64,000 nt of DNA from Actibacterium naphthalenivorans (GTDB taxonomy: Bacteria > Pseudomonadota > Alphaproteobacteria > Rhodobacterales > Rhodobacteraceae). Both the position numbers and the translations under genes were made by a program. Every line of letters starts with the position of its first letter. The stretch's first letter is position 1. Below the pieces are notes generated by a model, which saw only the letters and a list, made by a program, of their open reading frames with translations, did not search any database and had not been told where the DNA came from. Below, one piece after another: positions 8,403-17,991 of the stretch. The stretch spans positions 1,178,001 to 1,242,000 of the forward strand of contig NZ_JACIEQ010000001.1 of NCBI RefSeq assembly GCF_014196965.1, given 5' to 3'.

Positions 8403-9425
8403 TCAGCCCTTCTTCAGACAGCGCTGGCCCAGAACCTCGGCGATCTGAACCGCGTTCAGCGCGGCGCCCTTGCGCAGGTTGTCGCTGACGCACCACAGGT
8501 TCAGCCCGTTGTCGATGGTGCTGTCCTGGCGGATCCGGCTGATGAACGTCGCGAAATCGCCCACGCATTCGACCGGGGTGATATAGCCGCCATCCTCGCG
8601 CTTATCGACGACCATCACGCCGGGCGCCTCGCGCAGGATGTCGCGCGCCTCGTCTTCGTCCAGGAAATCCTCGAACTCGATGTTGATCGCTTCGGAGTGT
8701 CCGACGAACACCGGCACCCGCACACAGGTTGCAGTGACCAGGATCGACGTGTCGATGATCTTCTTGGTCTCGGCCACCATCTTCCACTCTTCCTTGGTCG
8801 AGCCGTCTTCCAGGAAGGTGTCGATATGCGGGATCACGTTGAAGGCGATCTGCTTTGTGAATTTCGAGGGCTCTTTCTCCTGACCCGGCACATACATGCC
8901 CTTGGTCTGATCCCACAGCTCGTCCATGCCGTCCTTGCCCGCGCCGGAAACCGACTGATAGGTGGACACCACCACGCGCTTGATCCGGGCGCGGTCATGC
9001 AGCGGCTTGAGCGCCACCACCATCTGCGCGGTCGAGCAGTTGGGGTTGGCGATGATGTTCTTGCGGGAATACCCCTCGATCGCGTCGGCGTTCACCTCGG
9101 GCACGATCAGCGGCACGGCGGGATCGTAGCGATAGAGCGAGCTGTTGTCGATCACGACACAGCCCGCCTTGGCCGCCCTGGGCGCATAGATCTTGGTGGC
9201 GTCGGAACCGATGGCAAACAGCGCGATATCCCAGCCGCTGAAATCGAACGTGTCCAGATCCTTGGTCTTGAGCGTGGTATCGCCAAAGCTGACTTCGGTG
9301 CCGAGCGATTTGCGCGACGCAAGCGCCACGATCTCGTCGGTCGGGAACTGGCGCTCGGCCAGGATGTTCAGCATTTCGCGGCCCACGTTACCCGTGGCAC
9401 CGACAACGGCGACTCTGTAGCCCAT
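8403..9425 (-). CDS. asd: Aspartate-semialdehyde dehydrogenase
   Basis: Asd reduces beta-aspartyl phosphate with NADPH to aspartate semialdehyde, the branch point to lysine/diaminopimelate, threonine and methionine. The 340-residue length is normal. The nucleotide-binding loop VVGATGNVG (residues 7-15), catalytic Cys130 in NPNCST, and the downstream SVSGAGKDG block identify it. ATG 9425 is the start because GYRVAVVGATG begins there; the longer frame to 9602 is low-complexity shadow. dapE and dapD of the same pathway occur further along the window. Confidence 0.95.
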   Translation of the reverse strand: MGYRVAVVGATGNVGREMLNILAERQFPTDEIVALASRKSLGTEVSFGDTTLKTKDLDTFDFSGWDIALFAIGSDATKIYAPRAAKAGCVVIDNSSLYRYDPAVPLIVPEVNADAIEGYSRKNIIANPNCSTAQMVVALKPLHDRARIKRVVVSTYQSVSGAGKDGMDELWDQTKGMYVPGQEKEPSKFTKQIAFNVIPHIDTFLEDGSTKEEWKMVAETKKIIDTSILVTATCVRVPVFVGHSEAINIEFEDFLDEDEARDILREAPGVMVVDKREDGGYITPVECVGDFATFISRIRQDSTIDNGLNLWCVSDNLRKGAALNAVQIAEVLGQRCLKKG

Positions 9426-9501
9426 ATTGGCTCTCCTAAGGTCTTGTGACTCGGCGCGGAGCTTTAGCGCAAACGGATCAGCGGCGAAAGGGGGGGCGCC
9501 G

Positions 9502-10638
9502 CTATTCGCCCGCCCCCGCCTCGCGCAGCTTGCGGCGGATCGCGATCGCATCCACCGTAACGCCCCCGGCCCCGTCAGGCTGTGTCTTGGGGTAATAGAC
9601 ATGGTCGAGATAGGTCATCACCGCACCGCGCAGCGCCGGATCGAAGCTCAGCGCCTCTGGCGCGGCCAGAACCCGCGAAAGCTCCGCCGCATCCCCCACC
9701 GGCGTCACCAGCCCGGGAATGGCGAAAAACGCTTCGCCCAGCGTGATCACCGGCTTGTCATGGAAAAACGCCTGCAGCCCGACCGAGGAATTGATGGTGA
9801 TCACCCCGTCCGACGCTGCCACCTGCGCGAAGGTGTCGGTCTGGTTGTCCACCACGATACGGCCCCCGGCACGGGCCACCGCAGCGGCCAGCGGCTCGGC
9901 CAGCGAACTGCGGGCGGAGGGATGCTCCTTGACGCGAATATGCCACCCTTCGGGCAGGGCAGCGGCAGCCGTAGCCAGGGCGCCCAGCATCCTCTCCACG
10001 CTGCCGACCCAGCCGGCGAACAGGGTGATCTGGCTGTCGTTGGGCACCTGCAGCGGGCAGAACAGAAACCGGCCCGCCCCCTCGAGCGCCGAACCGTCCC
10101 CCTGCCCCACATCGGCGCGGCGCGAGGCGCGCGCGGTCAGGTTCGCGCCAAGCGCGCGCCAGGCGGCGCCCTGCCGGGCCGGATCCTGCGCCATCCAGTT
10201 CAGATAGAACGCCGGTTCGCGCGGCAGGCTGTTCTGCCCATTCACCCCCGACGGATCGATGGTGACGCGATCCGGAAACGGCGCAAGCTCGACAAACAGC
10301 CGCGCCGCGCCGGCATCACGCGCACCCTCCATGAAAGCCCGGCGCGATCCGGTCAGACCGTTCCAGCAGACGGCGACCCGATCTTTGTGCCGGGTGAAAT
10401 AGCGCCGCGACCAGTTGTATTGCGCCCAGATCAGGCCGAATTTCAACGCCCTGCCCAGCCCGCCTTTGGGCTGGCGCTTGGCCACGGCCAGCGCCGCCCG
10501 CGCGCGCCGGGCACTTTCCGGGAAAGGCCGGAACGACAGGCCGATGAACGGCAGGCGTACACCCCCCCCCGCGGCATCCGCGATGGCGGCGAAGATGCTG
10601 TCTTTCTTTCTTGTCCATCCGGCAAGATAGGCGATCAT
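9502..10638 (-). CDS. Capsular-polysaccharide-type (KpsS/LpsZ-like) family protein
   Basis: A 378-residue protein resembling the capsule synthesis/export family (Pfam Capsule_synth). Features include an early CWNGLTGSRRAF block, a later HIRVKEHPSARSS block and TINSSVGLQAFFHDKPVITLG (the conserved family end motif, around residues 285-300). Related KpsC/KpsS proteins are Kdo transferases that build the lipid-linked primer of capsules. No other capsule gene is nearby, so it may act on a surface glycolipid; the substrate is unknown. It lies 76 bases downstream of asd on the same strand. Confidence 0.75.
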   Translation of the reverse strand: MIAYLAGWTRKKDSIFAAIADAAGGGVRLPFIGLSFRPFPESARRARAALAVAKRQPKGGLGRALKFGLIWAQYNWSRRYFTRHKDRVAVCWNGLTGSRRAFMEGARDAGAARLFVELAPFPDRVTIDPSGVNGQNSLPREPAFYLNWMAQDPARQGAAWRALGANLTARASRRADVGQGDGSALEGAGRFLFCPLQVPNDSQITLFAGWVGSVERMLGALATAAAALPEGWHIRVKEHPSARSSLAEPLAAAVARAGGRIVVDNQTDTFAQVAASDGVITINSSVGLQAFFHDKPVITLGEAFFAIPGLVTPVGDAAELSRVLAAPEALSFDPALRGAVMTYLDHVYYPKTQPDGAGGVTVDAIAIRRKLREAGAGE

Positions 10639-10720
10639 GAAACATGCCCCGGCGATGCGTTCAGCGCGGCCACCCTAGCGGCGGGCCGCGCCGGATTCAA
10701 AGAGATCTGGCGGGGAAGAT

Positions 10721-10797
10721 TGGTCGGGCTGAGAGGATTCGAACCTCCGACCCCCTGCTCCCGAAGCAGGTGCGCTACCAGGCTGCGCTACAGCCCG
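10721..10797 (-). tRNA. tRNA-Pro (anticodon CGG), CCA encoded
   Basis: A 77-nucleotide cloverleaf on the minus strand. Acceptor CGGGCTG pairs with CAGCCCG. The anticodon stem CCTGC/GCAGG closes the loop TTCGGGA, giving anticodon CGG, and the T arm contains GGTTCGAATCC. The 3' ACCA is in the DNA. No integrase or duplicated 3' end is seen beside it, so there is no sign of use as an attachment site. Confidence 0.96.
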
Positions 10798-10858
10798 ACC
10801 GTGACGGGCGAGTTATACCCCCTCGCGCGGTTTGACAAGCCCCCGCGCGCAGTCAGGC

Positions 10859-11824
10859 TCAAACCGGTTTGCGCCACAGCTTCTGCAATGCGCGGACCCG
10901 CGGCAACGGGCCGCTGGCAAAGCGGCTGCGGGTGTTCAGAACCGGCGAGTTCTCGGAGGTCGCGCCGGTGTCTTCGCGGAACACGATGTAGATGCCGCTG
11001 CAGATCACGATCGCCGCGCCGATGGCGGTGTTCATGTCCGGATATTCCGAAAAGAACAGCGCCCCGAAGATCACCGCCCAGATGATCTGGGAATATTGCA
11101 TCGGCGCCACCACCACGGCGCTTCCCGCGCGATAGGCCGTGATCTGCAGAAGCGTCGCCAGGAAAACCAGCAGGGCCATCACCCCGAATCCACCCAGATC
11201 GACCAGTTCCACCGGCACATAGACGAAGGGCAGGATACAGGCCATCACCAGGAAATTCGCCACCATCGGATAAAGCAGCAGCACGACGCTGCGCTCTTCG
11301 TTGCCGATCTTGCGCACGATGACCGAGCCCAGCGCCGAAAACATCGCCGCCGACAGGGCCGCCAGATGACCGGCGGTCAGGGGGGTGGAGCCCGGCTGCA
11401 ACACCACCATGACCCCGATCAGCCCCACCACGATGGCCCCGCCGCGACGCCAGCCGACCGTTTCACCCAGAATGGGAATCGCCAGCAACGTGATCATCAG
11501 CGGCGCGGCGAAGAGGATTGCATAAGTCTCTGCCAGCGGCAGGGTCGAGAAGGCATAGAAGACGGAAAGCGAACCGATCACCGCCGATGCGGTGCGCAGC
11601 GCTGTCCACCACGGGCGGCGCGGCTGCAGGTTGCCGTCGGTCCGGTCGCGGATCAGCATGATTGTGACGATGGGAAACCCGAACAGGACCGAAAAGAACA
11701 CGATCTGGAACGCCGAATATTGCGCGCCCAGCAGCTTTACGATCACGTCGTGGCTGGAAAATACGGCAAATGCCAGAAGTGAGACAAGTGCACCACGGGT
11801 GTTCGACGGGTTTGCGGCTGGCAT
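10859..11824 (-). CDS. EamA/DMT-family transporter
   Basis: A 321-residue inner-membrane protein with about ten transmembrane segments in two EamA repeats (about residues 10-135 and 155-290). Members export or import small metabolites, often amino acids or S-adenosylmethionine; the substrate cannot be deduced. ATG 11824 is preferred because AGGA lies seven bases upstream; ATG 11830 is also in frame. The C-terminal 30 residues are polar and basic. The gene is followed on the same strand by tRNA-Pro, with no obvious operon link. Confidence 0.88.
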   Translation of the reverse strand: MPAANPSNTRGALVSLLAFAVFSSHDVIVKLLGAQYSAFQIVFFSVLFGFPIVTIMLIRDRTDGNLQPRRPWWTALRTASAVIGSLSVFYAFSTLPLAETYAILFAAPLMITLLAIPILGETVGWRRGGAIVVGLIGVMVVLQPGSTPLTAGHLAALSAAMFSALGSVIVRKIGNEERSVVLLLYPMVANFLVMACILPFVYVPVELVDLGGFGVMALLVFLATLLQITAYRAGSAVVVAPMQYSQIIWAVIFGALFFSEYPDMNTAIGAAIVICSGIYIVFREDTGATSENSPVLNTRSRFASGPLPRVRALQKLWRKPV

Positions 11825-11959
11825 GGGCATTCCTGTTTTTTGCCTGTAACACGGTAGGCGGAAACGCAAACGGCGCAAGGCGGCCACCCTGCACCGTGCG
11901 TGAAAATACGCGCCGCGGCGCAGAAAGTTCCGCGCCGCCGGCGATTTGCCCGCTCTGAC

Positions 11960-13066
11960 CTACAAAGAGGCGTCCAGCGCCGCGATCACCGCATCGCCCA
12001 TGTCCGACGTGCTGGCGGGGGCGGTATCGCCGGCCTGCATCAGGTCGGCGGTGCGCACGCCATCGGCCAGCACCATTTCCACCGCCCGCTCCAGCCGCGT
12101 CGCCTCTTCGCCCTGATCGAAGGAATAGCGCAGCGCCATGGCGAAGCTCAGGATACAGGCACAGGGGTTGGCCTTGCCCTGGCCGGCAATGTCGGGGGCC
12201 GAGCCATGCACCGGCTCGTAGAGCGCCTTGGGGCGGCCGTTCGCCATCGGCGCGCCGAGGCTGGCAGAGGGCAGCATCCCCAGGCTGCCGGTCAGCATCG
12301 CGGCGGCGTCCGACAGCAGATCGCCGAACAGGTTATCGGTGACGATCACGTCAAACTGCTTGGGCGCGCGGACAAGCTGCATCGCGCCGGCGTCGGCATA
12401 CATGTGGCTCAACTCGACATCGGGGTATTCCGCGTCATGCACCTCCTGCACCACGTCGCGCCACAGGATGCCGCTTTCCATCACATTGGCCTTTTCCATC
12501 GAGCAGACCTTGTTGCCACGCTTGCGGGCCAGCTCGAACGCCGACCGCGCCACCCGCGCGATCTCGCTCTCGGTGTAGCGCTGGGTGTTGATGCCCACAC
12601 GCTCGTTGCCTTCCTTGATGATCCCGCGCGGCTCGCCGAAATAGATACCGCTGGTCAGCTCGCGCACGATCATGATGTCGAGCCCGGCGACGATGTCCTT
12701 TTTCAGCGAAGAGAAATCGGCCAGCGCGTCGAAACACTGCGCCGGGCGCAGGTTGGCGTAAAGGTCCATCTCCTTACGCAGGCGCAGCAGCCCGCGCTCG
12801 GGCTTCACGCTGAAATCAAGACTGTCGTACTTCGGGCCGCCCACGGCCCCCAGAAGCACCGCGTCGGCCTCTTGCGCCTTCGCCATCGTCTCGTCGGTCA
12901 GGGGGGTGCCGTGCACGTCATAGGCGGCGCCGCCCACAAGATCCTCGCTGACATCAAACTTCAGGCCGCGCCGCGCGTCGAACCAGCCGATGATCTTGCG
13001 CACCTCGGCCATGACTTCGGGGCCGATACCATCACCGGGCAGGATGAGAAGGGAAGGGTTGCTCAT
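11960..13066 (-). CDS. leuB: 3-isopropylmalate dehydrogenase
   Basis: LeuB oxidatively decarboxylates 3-isopropylmalate with NAD+ in leucine synthesis. The 368-residue protein begins [13 protein letters not shown] and has the catalytic region [19 protein letters not shown] and the metal/substrate motif [10 protein letters not shown] followed by [12 protein letters not shown] (pattern of the isocitrate/isopropylmalate dehydrogenase family). It lies downstream of leuC and leuD on the same strand, but two unrelated genes and a terminator separate them, so it has its own promoter or read-through from the nuclease-fold gene. Confidence 0.96.
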   Translation of the reverse strand: MSNPSLLILPGDGIGPEVMAEVRKIIGWFDARRGLKFDVSEDLVGGAAYDVHGTPLTDETMAKAQEADAVLLGAVGGPKYDSLDFSVKPERGLLRLRKEMDLYANLRPAQCFDALADFSSLKKDIVAGLDIMIVRELTSGIYFGEPRGIIKEGNERVGINTQRYTESEIARVARSAFELARKRGNKVCSMEKANVMESGILWRDVVQEVHDAEYPDVELSHMYADAGAMQLVRAPKQFDVIVTDNLFGDLLSDAAAMLTGSLGMLPSASLGAPMANGRPKALYEPVHGSAPDIAGQGKANPCACILSFAMALRYSFDQGEEATRLERAVEMVLADGVRTADLMQAGDTAPASTSDMGDAVIAALDASL

Positions 13067-13151
13067 CGTCTTGTTTTCCTCACTTCAAGGGGTTGCCATC
13101 GCCTATCGGGTTGGTCAGGAGGGGTCAAGACGGATGGGCCGCGCGCCCGCC

Positions 13152-14222
13152 TCAGCCCCCCGGCGCCAGATCGACCCAGACAAGACGGTGGCGCGAGGCG
13201 GCAAGCGCCGCTTCATGCCCTTCCGCGCCCGGCGCGGGCCAGAACACACCCGCCCCCGCAACCGTCAGATCCGCCGAGGGCAGCACATAATCGACCCGCA
13301 GATTGCCCGGCCCGGCGTCGTCCCAGTCGGCGGTGTCCAGCGCCGGGTCGCCCTGATGCGCGGCATTCGCCGCCGCCGCACCGCCGGCACTGCGCGGTAC
13401 CGGGTCCTGCAGACGCGGATCAGACAGAAAAGCGGCCATCGCCGCGCTCCGCCCGTCGCCATCGGCCGGGTCAAGATTGGCATCGCCCAACACGACGAAC
13501 CCGCGCCCCGGCGGGGGGGCGCCGGGCAGCGCGCCATCCAGATACCGCGCCCAGAGGCGCAGCTCGTCGCGATTGCGCAGGCCGTTGCGGTCTTCCGGCC
13601 CGTCAAAGACCGGCGGCGTGGCGTGAAACGCCAGCAGATGCAGGGTCCGTTCACCAACCCGCACCGGCACGTCCCAGTGCCCGACCGACGAGAGGCGTTG
13701 AACCGCGTAGAGCGCCGCGCCGGGAAACAGCGTGCCGTCTGCCCGCGGCAGTTCCGCCCCCGGCAGATCGGCCCAGAGCAACCCCGAGAAATCGCGCACG
13801 CCACCCGTTTCGACCGGATAGCGCGACAGCACCGCCATGCCCCCCTGCCCCGGATAGCGGCCAAAACCCTGGGCATCGCGCGCGCCGTCGGTGCGTCCAT
13901 CGCCGTCATGATCCAATCCGGTGCGCTGCCCGGAATTGGGCCGCAGCGCAAAGCGGAACGGATAATCGGCCCCGGCGCGGGACAGGGCGCCCGCCAGTGC
14001 CGCCAGCGTGACCCCGCCATGATCATAGTCGATCCCCTGCAACAGCACGATATCAGGGTCCGTCCGCACGATAACCTGCAGCACGGCTGAAACCTGTTCG
14101 TCCTTGCCCGACAGGATATCGCGCAGCAACAGGCCCGGCCCCTTGCGTGACAATTCGGTGTTGTAGGTGGCAATCCGCAACGGCTCTGCCCACAAGGGCA
14201 CGGCCAGAAGACAGGCGATCAG
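13152..14222 (-). CDS. Endonuclease/exonuclease/phosphatase-family protein, exported
   Basis: About 356 residues with the EEP fold: TYNTELSRKG near the N-terminus, GGMAVLSRYPV, LLAFHATPP, VLGDANLDP, LRVDYVLPS and SRHRLVWVDL in family order. The first residues (ACLLAVPLWA) look like a short Sec signal, so it may act in the periplasm on nucleic acids or phosphoesters. The usual metal-binding Glu of LQE is replaced (LLQGID), so activity is uncertain. There is no ATG, GTG or TTG at a sensible place. CTG 14222 would overlap the upstream stop by 4 bases (CTGA) and is my choice, with doubt. Confidence 0.7.
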   Translation of the reverse strand: MIACLLAVPLWAEPLRIATYNTELSRKGPGLLLRDILSGKDEQVSAVLQVIVRTDPDIVLLQGIDYDHGGVTLAALAGALSRAGADYPFRFALRPNSGQRTGLDHDGDGRTDGARDAQGFGRYPGQGGMAVLSRYPVETGGVRDFSGLLWADLPGAELPRADGTLFPGAALYAVQRLSSVGHWDVPVRVGERTLHLLAFHATPPVFDGPEDRNGLRNRDELRLWARYLDGALPGAPPPGRGFVVLGDANLDPADGDGRSAAMAAFLSDPRLQDPVPRSAGGAAAANAAHQGDPALDTADWDDAGPGNLRVDYVLPSADLTVAGAGVFWPAPGAEGHEAALAASRHRLVWVDLAPGG

Positions 14223-15064
14223 GCCGGCTGCAAGGCGGGCTCTTGCTCCTGACCTTCGAGATCGGCCCGGCGGCGCTGTTCGCGGATCAGCTGCACGATC
14301 CGCTGCAGGGCAATGCCGCGCATGAAGAGGCTGGCGGGAAGAAGGGCCCATGCAGACACCGTCCAGATCAGGGTTTGATGGTTTTCCAGTGTGACCGGCT
14401 CGAAAAAGATCGAATAGGCCGTGACAAGCGCCGGAAAGAGAAACGGCATGAGAAAGCCCAAGGCAACATTGAAACGGGCGTCGCGGGTCAGGCGGGCCAC
14501 CACATCGCCGCCGGCGGTCGGATCGAAGGTGGGCAGGTTGACCCAGACATTGAACGATCCGCTGCGGACGGGCCAGCGATTGATGCGAATGACGATCCAC
14601 AGGATCGCCAGCGCCATGATCGAGATGAGATAGGCCATCCCCGCCGCCATGCGGACCAGCATCAGATGGGCCGGGTCGGCCCCTTCGGGCAGCATCATCA
14701 CGATCAGCCGCACCGGGCTGTAGGGGAAATCGAGCACATGGCCGATCAGATAGCCGATGGCGCGCACGAATTCCGTCAGCGTTGTCTGTTCGGTCTGGCC
14801 GCGGCAGATCAGCGACAGCAGCGCGACAGTCACGAACATCGACAAGAAACGCACCCGGTTGAAGGGCGGCGCATCGCGGAACTCGACGATACCGGGATAG
14901 GTGGCGGAATATTCGAACAGCGTCAGCGCCCCGGCGAAAATGGCGACGAGTGCGACGATCTGGGCCGCGTCGGAGGAAACCGAAGGCAATACGAGAGAGG
15001 GCGTCGCGATGAATAACACCACGGCGAATGCACGCGCAACGGCCCCTGCCCATTGTCCGATCAC
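14219..15064 (-). CDS. Multispanning membrane protein of unknown function
   Basis: This 281-residue protein has about six hydrophobic segments (roughly residues 8-28, 36-50, 72-86, 135-160, 195-220 and 228-245). Polar loops separate them and the cytoplasmic tail is charged and Glu/Arg-rich. I do not recognise the family and see no catalytic motif. It overlaps the downstream EEP-fold gene, so the two are probably translated together and may act together at the envelope. A promoter must lie in the AT-rich 15065-15260 stretch. Confidence 0.75.
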   Translation of the reverse strand: MIGQWAGAVARAFAVVLFIATPSLVLPSVSSDAAQIVALVAIFAGALTLFEYSATYPGIVEFRDAPPFNRVRFLSMFVTVALLSLICRGQTEQTTLTEFVRAIGYLIGHVLDFPYSPVRLIVMMLPEGADPAHLMLVRMAAGMAYLISIMALAILWIVIRINRWPVRSGSFNVWVNLPTFDPTAGGDVVARLTRDARFNVALGFLMPFLFPALVTAYSIFFEPVTLENHQTLIWTVSAWALLPASLFMRGIALQRIVQLIREQRRRADLEGQEQEPALQPA

Positions 15065-15197
15065 TGCTCTCGTTCCCCAACCTGGCCAGACCCGGTACGA
15101 TGCCGCGCCCTTGTTCCGTGTGGTCCCCGCACATTGTGGCGGGCTGCCTCAAATTTGCCCAATTTTTGCCTACTTTCACTGAAGTCAGCAAGACATT

Positions 15198-15209
15198 GTT
15201 AATATTAAC
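15198..15209. other. Perfect palindrome GTTAATATTAAC
   Basis: A 12-base perfect palindrome in the AT-rich stretch upstream of the membrane-protein gene (start 15064, minus strand) and downstream of the leuD terminator. It may be an operator for the membrane-protein/EEP operon. It does not fit the CtrA spacing TTAA-N7-TTAA. Confidence 0.35.
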
Positions 15210-15269
15210 GAATCTTTTCTGGCAATTTCGTGGAGAAACTGTCGCAGCTTTGCATCATTTCACGAAATG

Positions 15270-15295
15270 AAAAGGGCCGCCATAGATGGCGACCC
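15270..15295 (-). terminator. Rho-independent terminator after leuD
   Basis: Read on the minus strand: GGGTCGCCA-TCTA-TGGCGGCCC followed by TTTT. It is a 9-bp stem with one U-G pair, 24 bases beyond the leuD stop. It separates leuCD from the membrane-protein/EEP genes and leuB. Confidence 0.85.
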
Positions 15296-15318
15296 AAGAT
15301 GTTGTATATGCGCCGATT

Positions 15319-15924
15319 TCAGACCCAAGGCCGCTGGGTTTGCATTGTGGCCTCGAAGCTTTCGATCGCGGCCGCCTTTTCCAAGGTCAGACCGATATCG
15401 TCCAGTCCGTTCATAAGGCAATGCCTGCGGAACGGATCCACGTCGAAGGTGAAAACCTCTCCGTCCGAGGTGGTGATGGTCTGCGCGTCCAGATCGACCG
15501 TCATCCGGGCATTCTCGCCCTTCTCGGCGTCCTTCATCAGGATATCGACCTGCTCCTGCGGCAGCGCGATCGGCAGAATGCCGTTCTTGAAACAGTTGTT
15601 GTAGAAGATATCGGCGAAACTGGTCGCGATGACGCAGCGGATGCCGAAATCAAGCAAGGCCCAGGGCGCGTGTTCGCGGCTGGAACCGCAGCCGAAATTA
15701 TCGCCACTCACCAGGATTTCCGCGTTGCGATAGGCGGGTTTGTTCAGCACGAAATCGGGGATTTCGTTGCGGTCGTCGTCATAGCGCATTTCGTCGAACA
15801 GATTCACACCGAGCCCGGTGCGCTTGATCGTTTTCAGAAACTGCTTGGGGATCAGCATGTCGGTATCGACATTGATCAGCGGCAGGGGCGCGGCAACGCC
15901 GGTGAGTTTTTCGAACTTGTCCAT
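15319..15924 (-). CDS. leuD: 3-isopropylmalate dehydratase, small subunit
   Basis: LeuD is the small (swivelling domain) subunit that joins LeuC to isomerise 2- to 3-isopropylmalate in leucine synthesis. The 201-residue length is standard. [15 protein letters not shown] is the substrate-binding loop of the aconitase swivel domain, and [14 protein letters not shown] near the N-terminus is typical. It ends 24 bases before a clear terminator. An HdeD-like gene lies between it and leuC on the same strand, so the two subunits are not adjacent here. Confidence 0.96.
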   Translation of the reverse strand: MDKFEKLTGVAAPLPLINVDTDMLIPKQFLKTIKRTGLGVNLFDEMRYDDDRNEIPDFVLNKPAYRNAEILVSGDNFGCGSSREHAPWALLDFGIRCVIATSFADIFYNNCFKNGILPIALPQEQVDILMKDAEKGENARMTVDLDAQTITTSDGEVFTFDVDPFRRHCLMNGLDDIGLTLEKAAAIESFEATMQTQRPWV

Positions 15925-15973
15925 TTTGTCTCCGTTTCTGCGGCGGGCATCGGCCCGTGCCGCATCGGGTCAT

Positions 15974-16486
15974 TCACAATTTTCGGGCGATCAGGCCGAA
16001 GGCGATAAAGCCCAGCCCGTCAGCGATCAGGTCAATCCCAAGCAGGATACCCAAAAGCTGGGTTCCCGCCGCCTGGACATCCGAGAAGATCAGCACACCG
16101 ATCAGAAAGGTCACCGCGCCGGAAAGCAGCAGCAGCCAGAAAACCGGTGTGTCTCTCATCATCCAGGCCAGGAACAGCCGGAAGATCCCCATCACCAGAA
16201 GCAGGATACCGAGAACAAGCGTCAGAGAGATCGCCCCCGCCACCGGGTTGAAGAGCAGCGAGATGCCCAGCAGCAAGGCAAGCAGCCCGACAAGCCCGGT
16301 CCAGACCCGCCCGTCACCCGCGTCGGAGCGAAACGCGACAAGCAGCTGCACGATGCCGCTCAGCACGAACAGCGCGCCCACCAGGATATCCACGGCAAGC
16401 GTTGCCGCGAAAGGGTTTGCGAGGGCGAGAACGCCGCCCGCGATGAGCAGAATGCCGAAAAGCAGCCAAATGAGCCAGATCTTCAT
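15974..16486 (-). CDS. HdeD/DUF308-family membrane protein
   Basis: A 170-residue inner-membrane protein with six hydrophobic helices and the DUF308 repeat pattern: GILLIAGGVLALANP near the start and similar LLGISLLFNPVAG and LIGVLIFSD repeats. HdeD of E. coli belongs to an acid-resistance island; the molecular role is unknown. ATG 16486 is chosen; an in-frame TTG at 16498 would add four residues. It sits between leuC (39 bases) and leuD (49 bases) on the same strand and is presumably transcribed with them. Confidence 0.88.
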   Translation of the reverse strand: MKIWLIWLLFGILLIAGGVLALANPFAATLAVDILVGALFVLSGIVQLLVAFRSDAGDGRVWTGLVGLLALLLGISLLFNPVAGAISLTLVLGILLLVMGIFRLFLAWMMRDTPVFWLLLLSGAVTFLIGVLIFSDVQAAGTQLLGILLGIDLIADGLGFIAFGLIARKL

Positions 16487-16525
16487 CAGAGTATCCAATT
16501 TCCGCGATTGAGATTCCGTGACAGC

Positions 16526-17932
16526 TTACATCACTTCCCGCACATCGGTCAGGTGTCCCGTGATCGCCGCTGCCGCCGCCATGGCGGGGCTCAGCAGATG
16601 GGTCCGGCCGCCGCGGCCCTGCCGCCCTTCGAAGTTGCGGTTGGACGTGGCCGCGCAGCGCTCGCCCGGCTGCAACTGATCGGGGTTCATCGCCAGGCAC
16701 ATCGAACAGCCCGCAAGGCGCCATTCGAAGCCCGCGTCGATGAAGATCTGCGCCAGACCCTCTTCCTCGGCCTGCGCGCGCACAAGACCCGAGCCGGGCA
16801 CGACCATCGCGCGCATCCCGTCCTTGATCTTCTTGCCCTTCAGGATCGCGGCCGCGGCGCGCAGATCCTCGATCCGGCCATTGGTGCAGGACCCGATGAA
16901 CACGGTGTCGATCTTGATATCGGTCAGCGGCATGCCGGGGGTCAGGCCCATGTATTCGAGCGAACGCTTGGCCGCCTCGACCTTGCCGCCGGTGAAATCC
17001 TCTGGCGCGGGCACGGTTCCGGAGATCGGCAGAACATCCTCGGGCGAGGTGCCCCAGGTGACGACCGGCGCGATATCCTCGCCCCTGATCGTGAGCACCT
17101 TGTCGAAATGCGCGCCTTCGTCGGTGTAGAGCGTCTTCCACCAGGCCAGCGCGGCCTCCCACTGGGCGCCTTTCGGCGCATGCGGGCGGCCCTTCACGTA
17201 TTCGAAGGTCTTTTCGTCGGGCGCGATCAGGCCGGCGCGGGCGCCGCCCTCGATCGCCATGTTGCACACGGTCATGCGGCCTTCCATCGAAAGGTCACGG
17301 ATCGCCTCGCCGCAATACTCGATGACATAGCCGGTGCCGCCGGCGGTGCCGGTTTCACCGATCACCGCCAGGGTGATATCCTTGGCGGTGACACCGGGGC
17401 GCAGCTTGCCGGTGATCTCGACCTTCATGTTCTTCGATTTCTTCTGGATCAGCGTCTGGGTGGCCAGCACATGCTCCACCTCTGACGTGCCGATGCCATG
17501 GGCCAGCGCGCCGAACGCGCCATGGGTGGCGGTGTGGCTGTCGCCGCAGACCACGGTCATGCCCGGCAAGGTCCAGCCCTGTTCGGGGCCGACGATATGC
17601 ACGATGCCCTGGCGCACGTCATCCACGGGGTAATAGTTGATGCCGAAATCCTTGGCGTTCTTGTCGAGCGCCTCGACCTGAATGCGGCTTTCGGGGTTGG
17701 AGATGCCGTTCACACGGTCCAGCGTGGTGGGCACGTTGTGATCGGGCACGGCGATCGTCTTGTCCGGCGCGTGCACCGTGCGGCCCGCCATCCGCAGACC
17801 TTCAAAGGCCTGCGGGCTGGTCACTTCGTGCACCAGATGGCGGTCGATATACAGAAGGCAAGTGCCATCCTCGGCCTCATGGGCCAGATGGGCATCCCAG
17901 ATTTTGTCATAGAGTGTCTTCGGGGCGGTCAT
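16526..17932 (-). CDS. leuC: 3-isopropylmalate dehydratase, large subunit
   Basis: LeuC is the 4Fe-4S catalytic subunit of isopropylmalate isomerase. The 468-residue length is standard. It carries [13 protein letters not shown], the cluster-binding [10 protein letters not shown] and [10 protein letters not shown] cysteine motifs, and [12 protein letters not shown] near the C-terminus. The start [15 protein letters not shown] follows GGGAGAGGACC. Upstream on the same strand is a possible 28-codon reading frame (17992-18078). leuA is not in the window. Confidence 0.97.
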   Translation of the reverse strand: MTAPKTLYDKIWDAHLAHEAEDGTCLLYIDRHLVHEVTSPQAFEGLRMAGRTVHAPDKTIAVPDHNVPTTLDRVNGISNPESRIQVEALDKNAKDFGINYYPVDDVRQGIVHIVGPEQGWTLPGMTVVCGDSHTATHGAFGALAHGIGTSEVEHVLATQTLIQKKSKNMKVEITGKLRPGVTAKDITLAVIGETGTAGGTGYVIEYCGEAIRDLSMEGRMTVCNMAIEGGARAGLIAPDEKTFEYVKGRPHAPKGAQWEAALAWWKTLYTDEGAHFDKVLTIRGEDIAPVVTWGTSPEDVLPISGTVPAPEDFTGGKVEAAKRSLEYMGLTPGMPLTDIKIDTVFIGSCTNGRIEDLRAAAAILKGKKIKDGMRAMVVPGSGLVRAQAEEEGLAQIFIDAGFEWRLAGCSMCLAMNPDQLQPGERCAATSNRNFEGRQGRGGRTHLLSPAMAAAAAITGHLTDVREVM

Positions 17933-17991
17933 GATGGTCCTCTCCCGCGGAATTTGTCAGTGATCAGTGAAAACGGAAACGGGTGCCGGCC

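Noticed and set aside
10721-10797. tRNA-Pro as the attachment site of a genomic island
   Set aside because: No integrase, no direct repeat of the tRNA 3' end and no change to mobile-type genes on either side.
13152-15191. A single 679-codon frame suggesting a fused nuclease-membrane protein
   Set aside because: Only the C-terminal half (up to about 14222) looks like protein. The rest is a shadow of the membrane-protein gene, which has good hydrophobic segments in another frame.
17960-17974. Tandem TCAGTGA repeats before leuC as an operator
   Set aside because: Two 7-base copies only, with no third copy near other leucine genes; too little to support a regulatory call.
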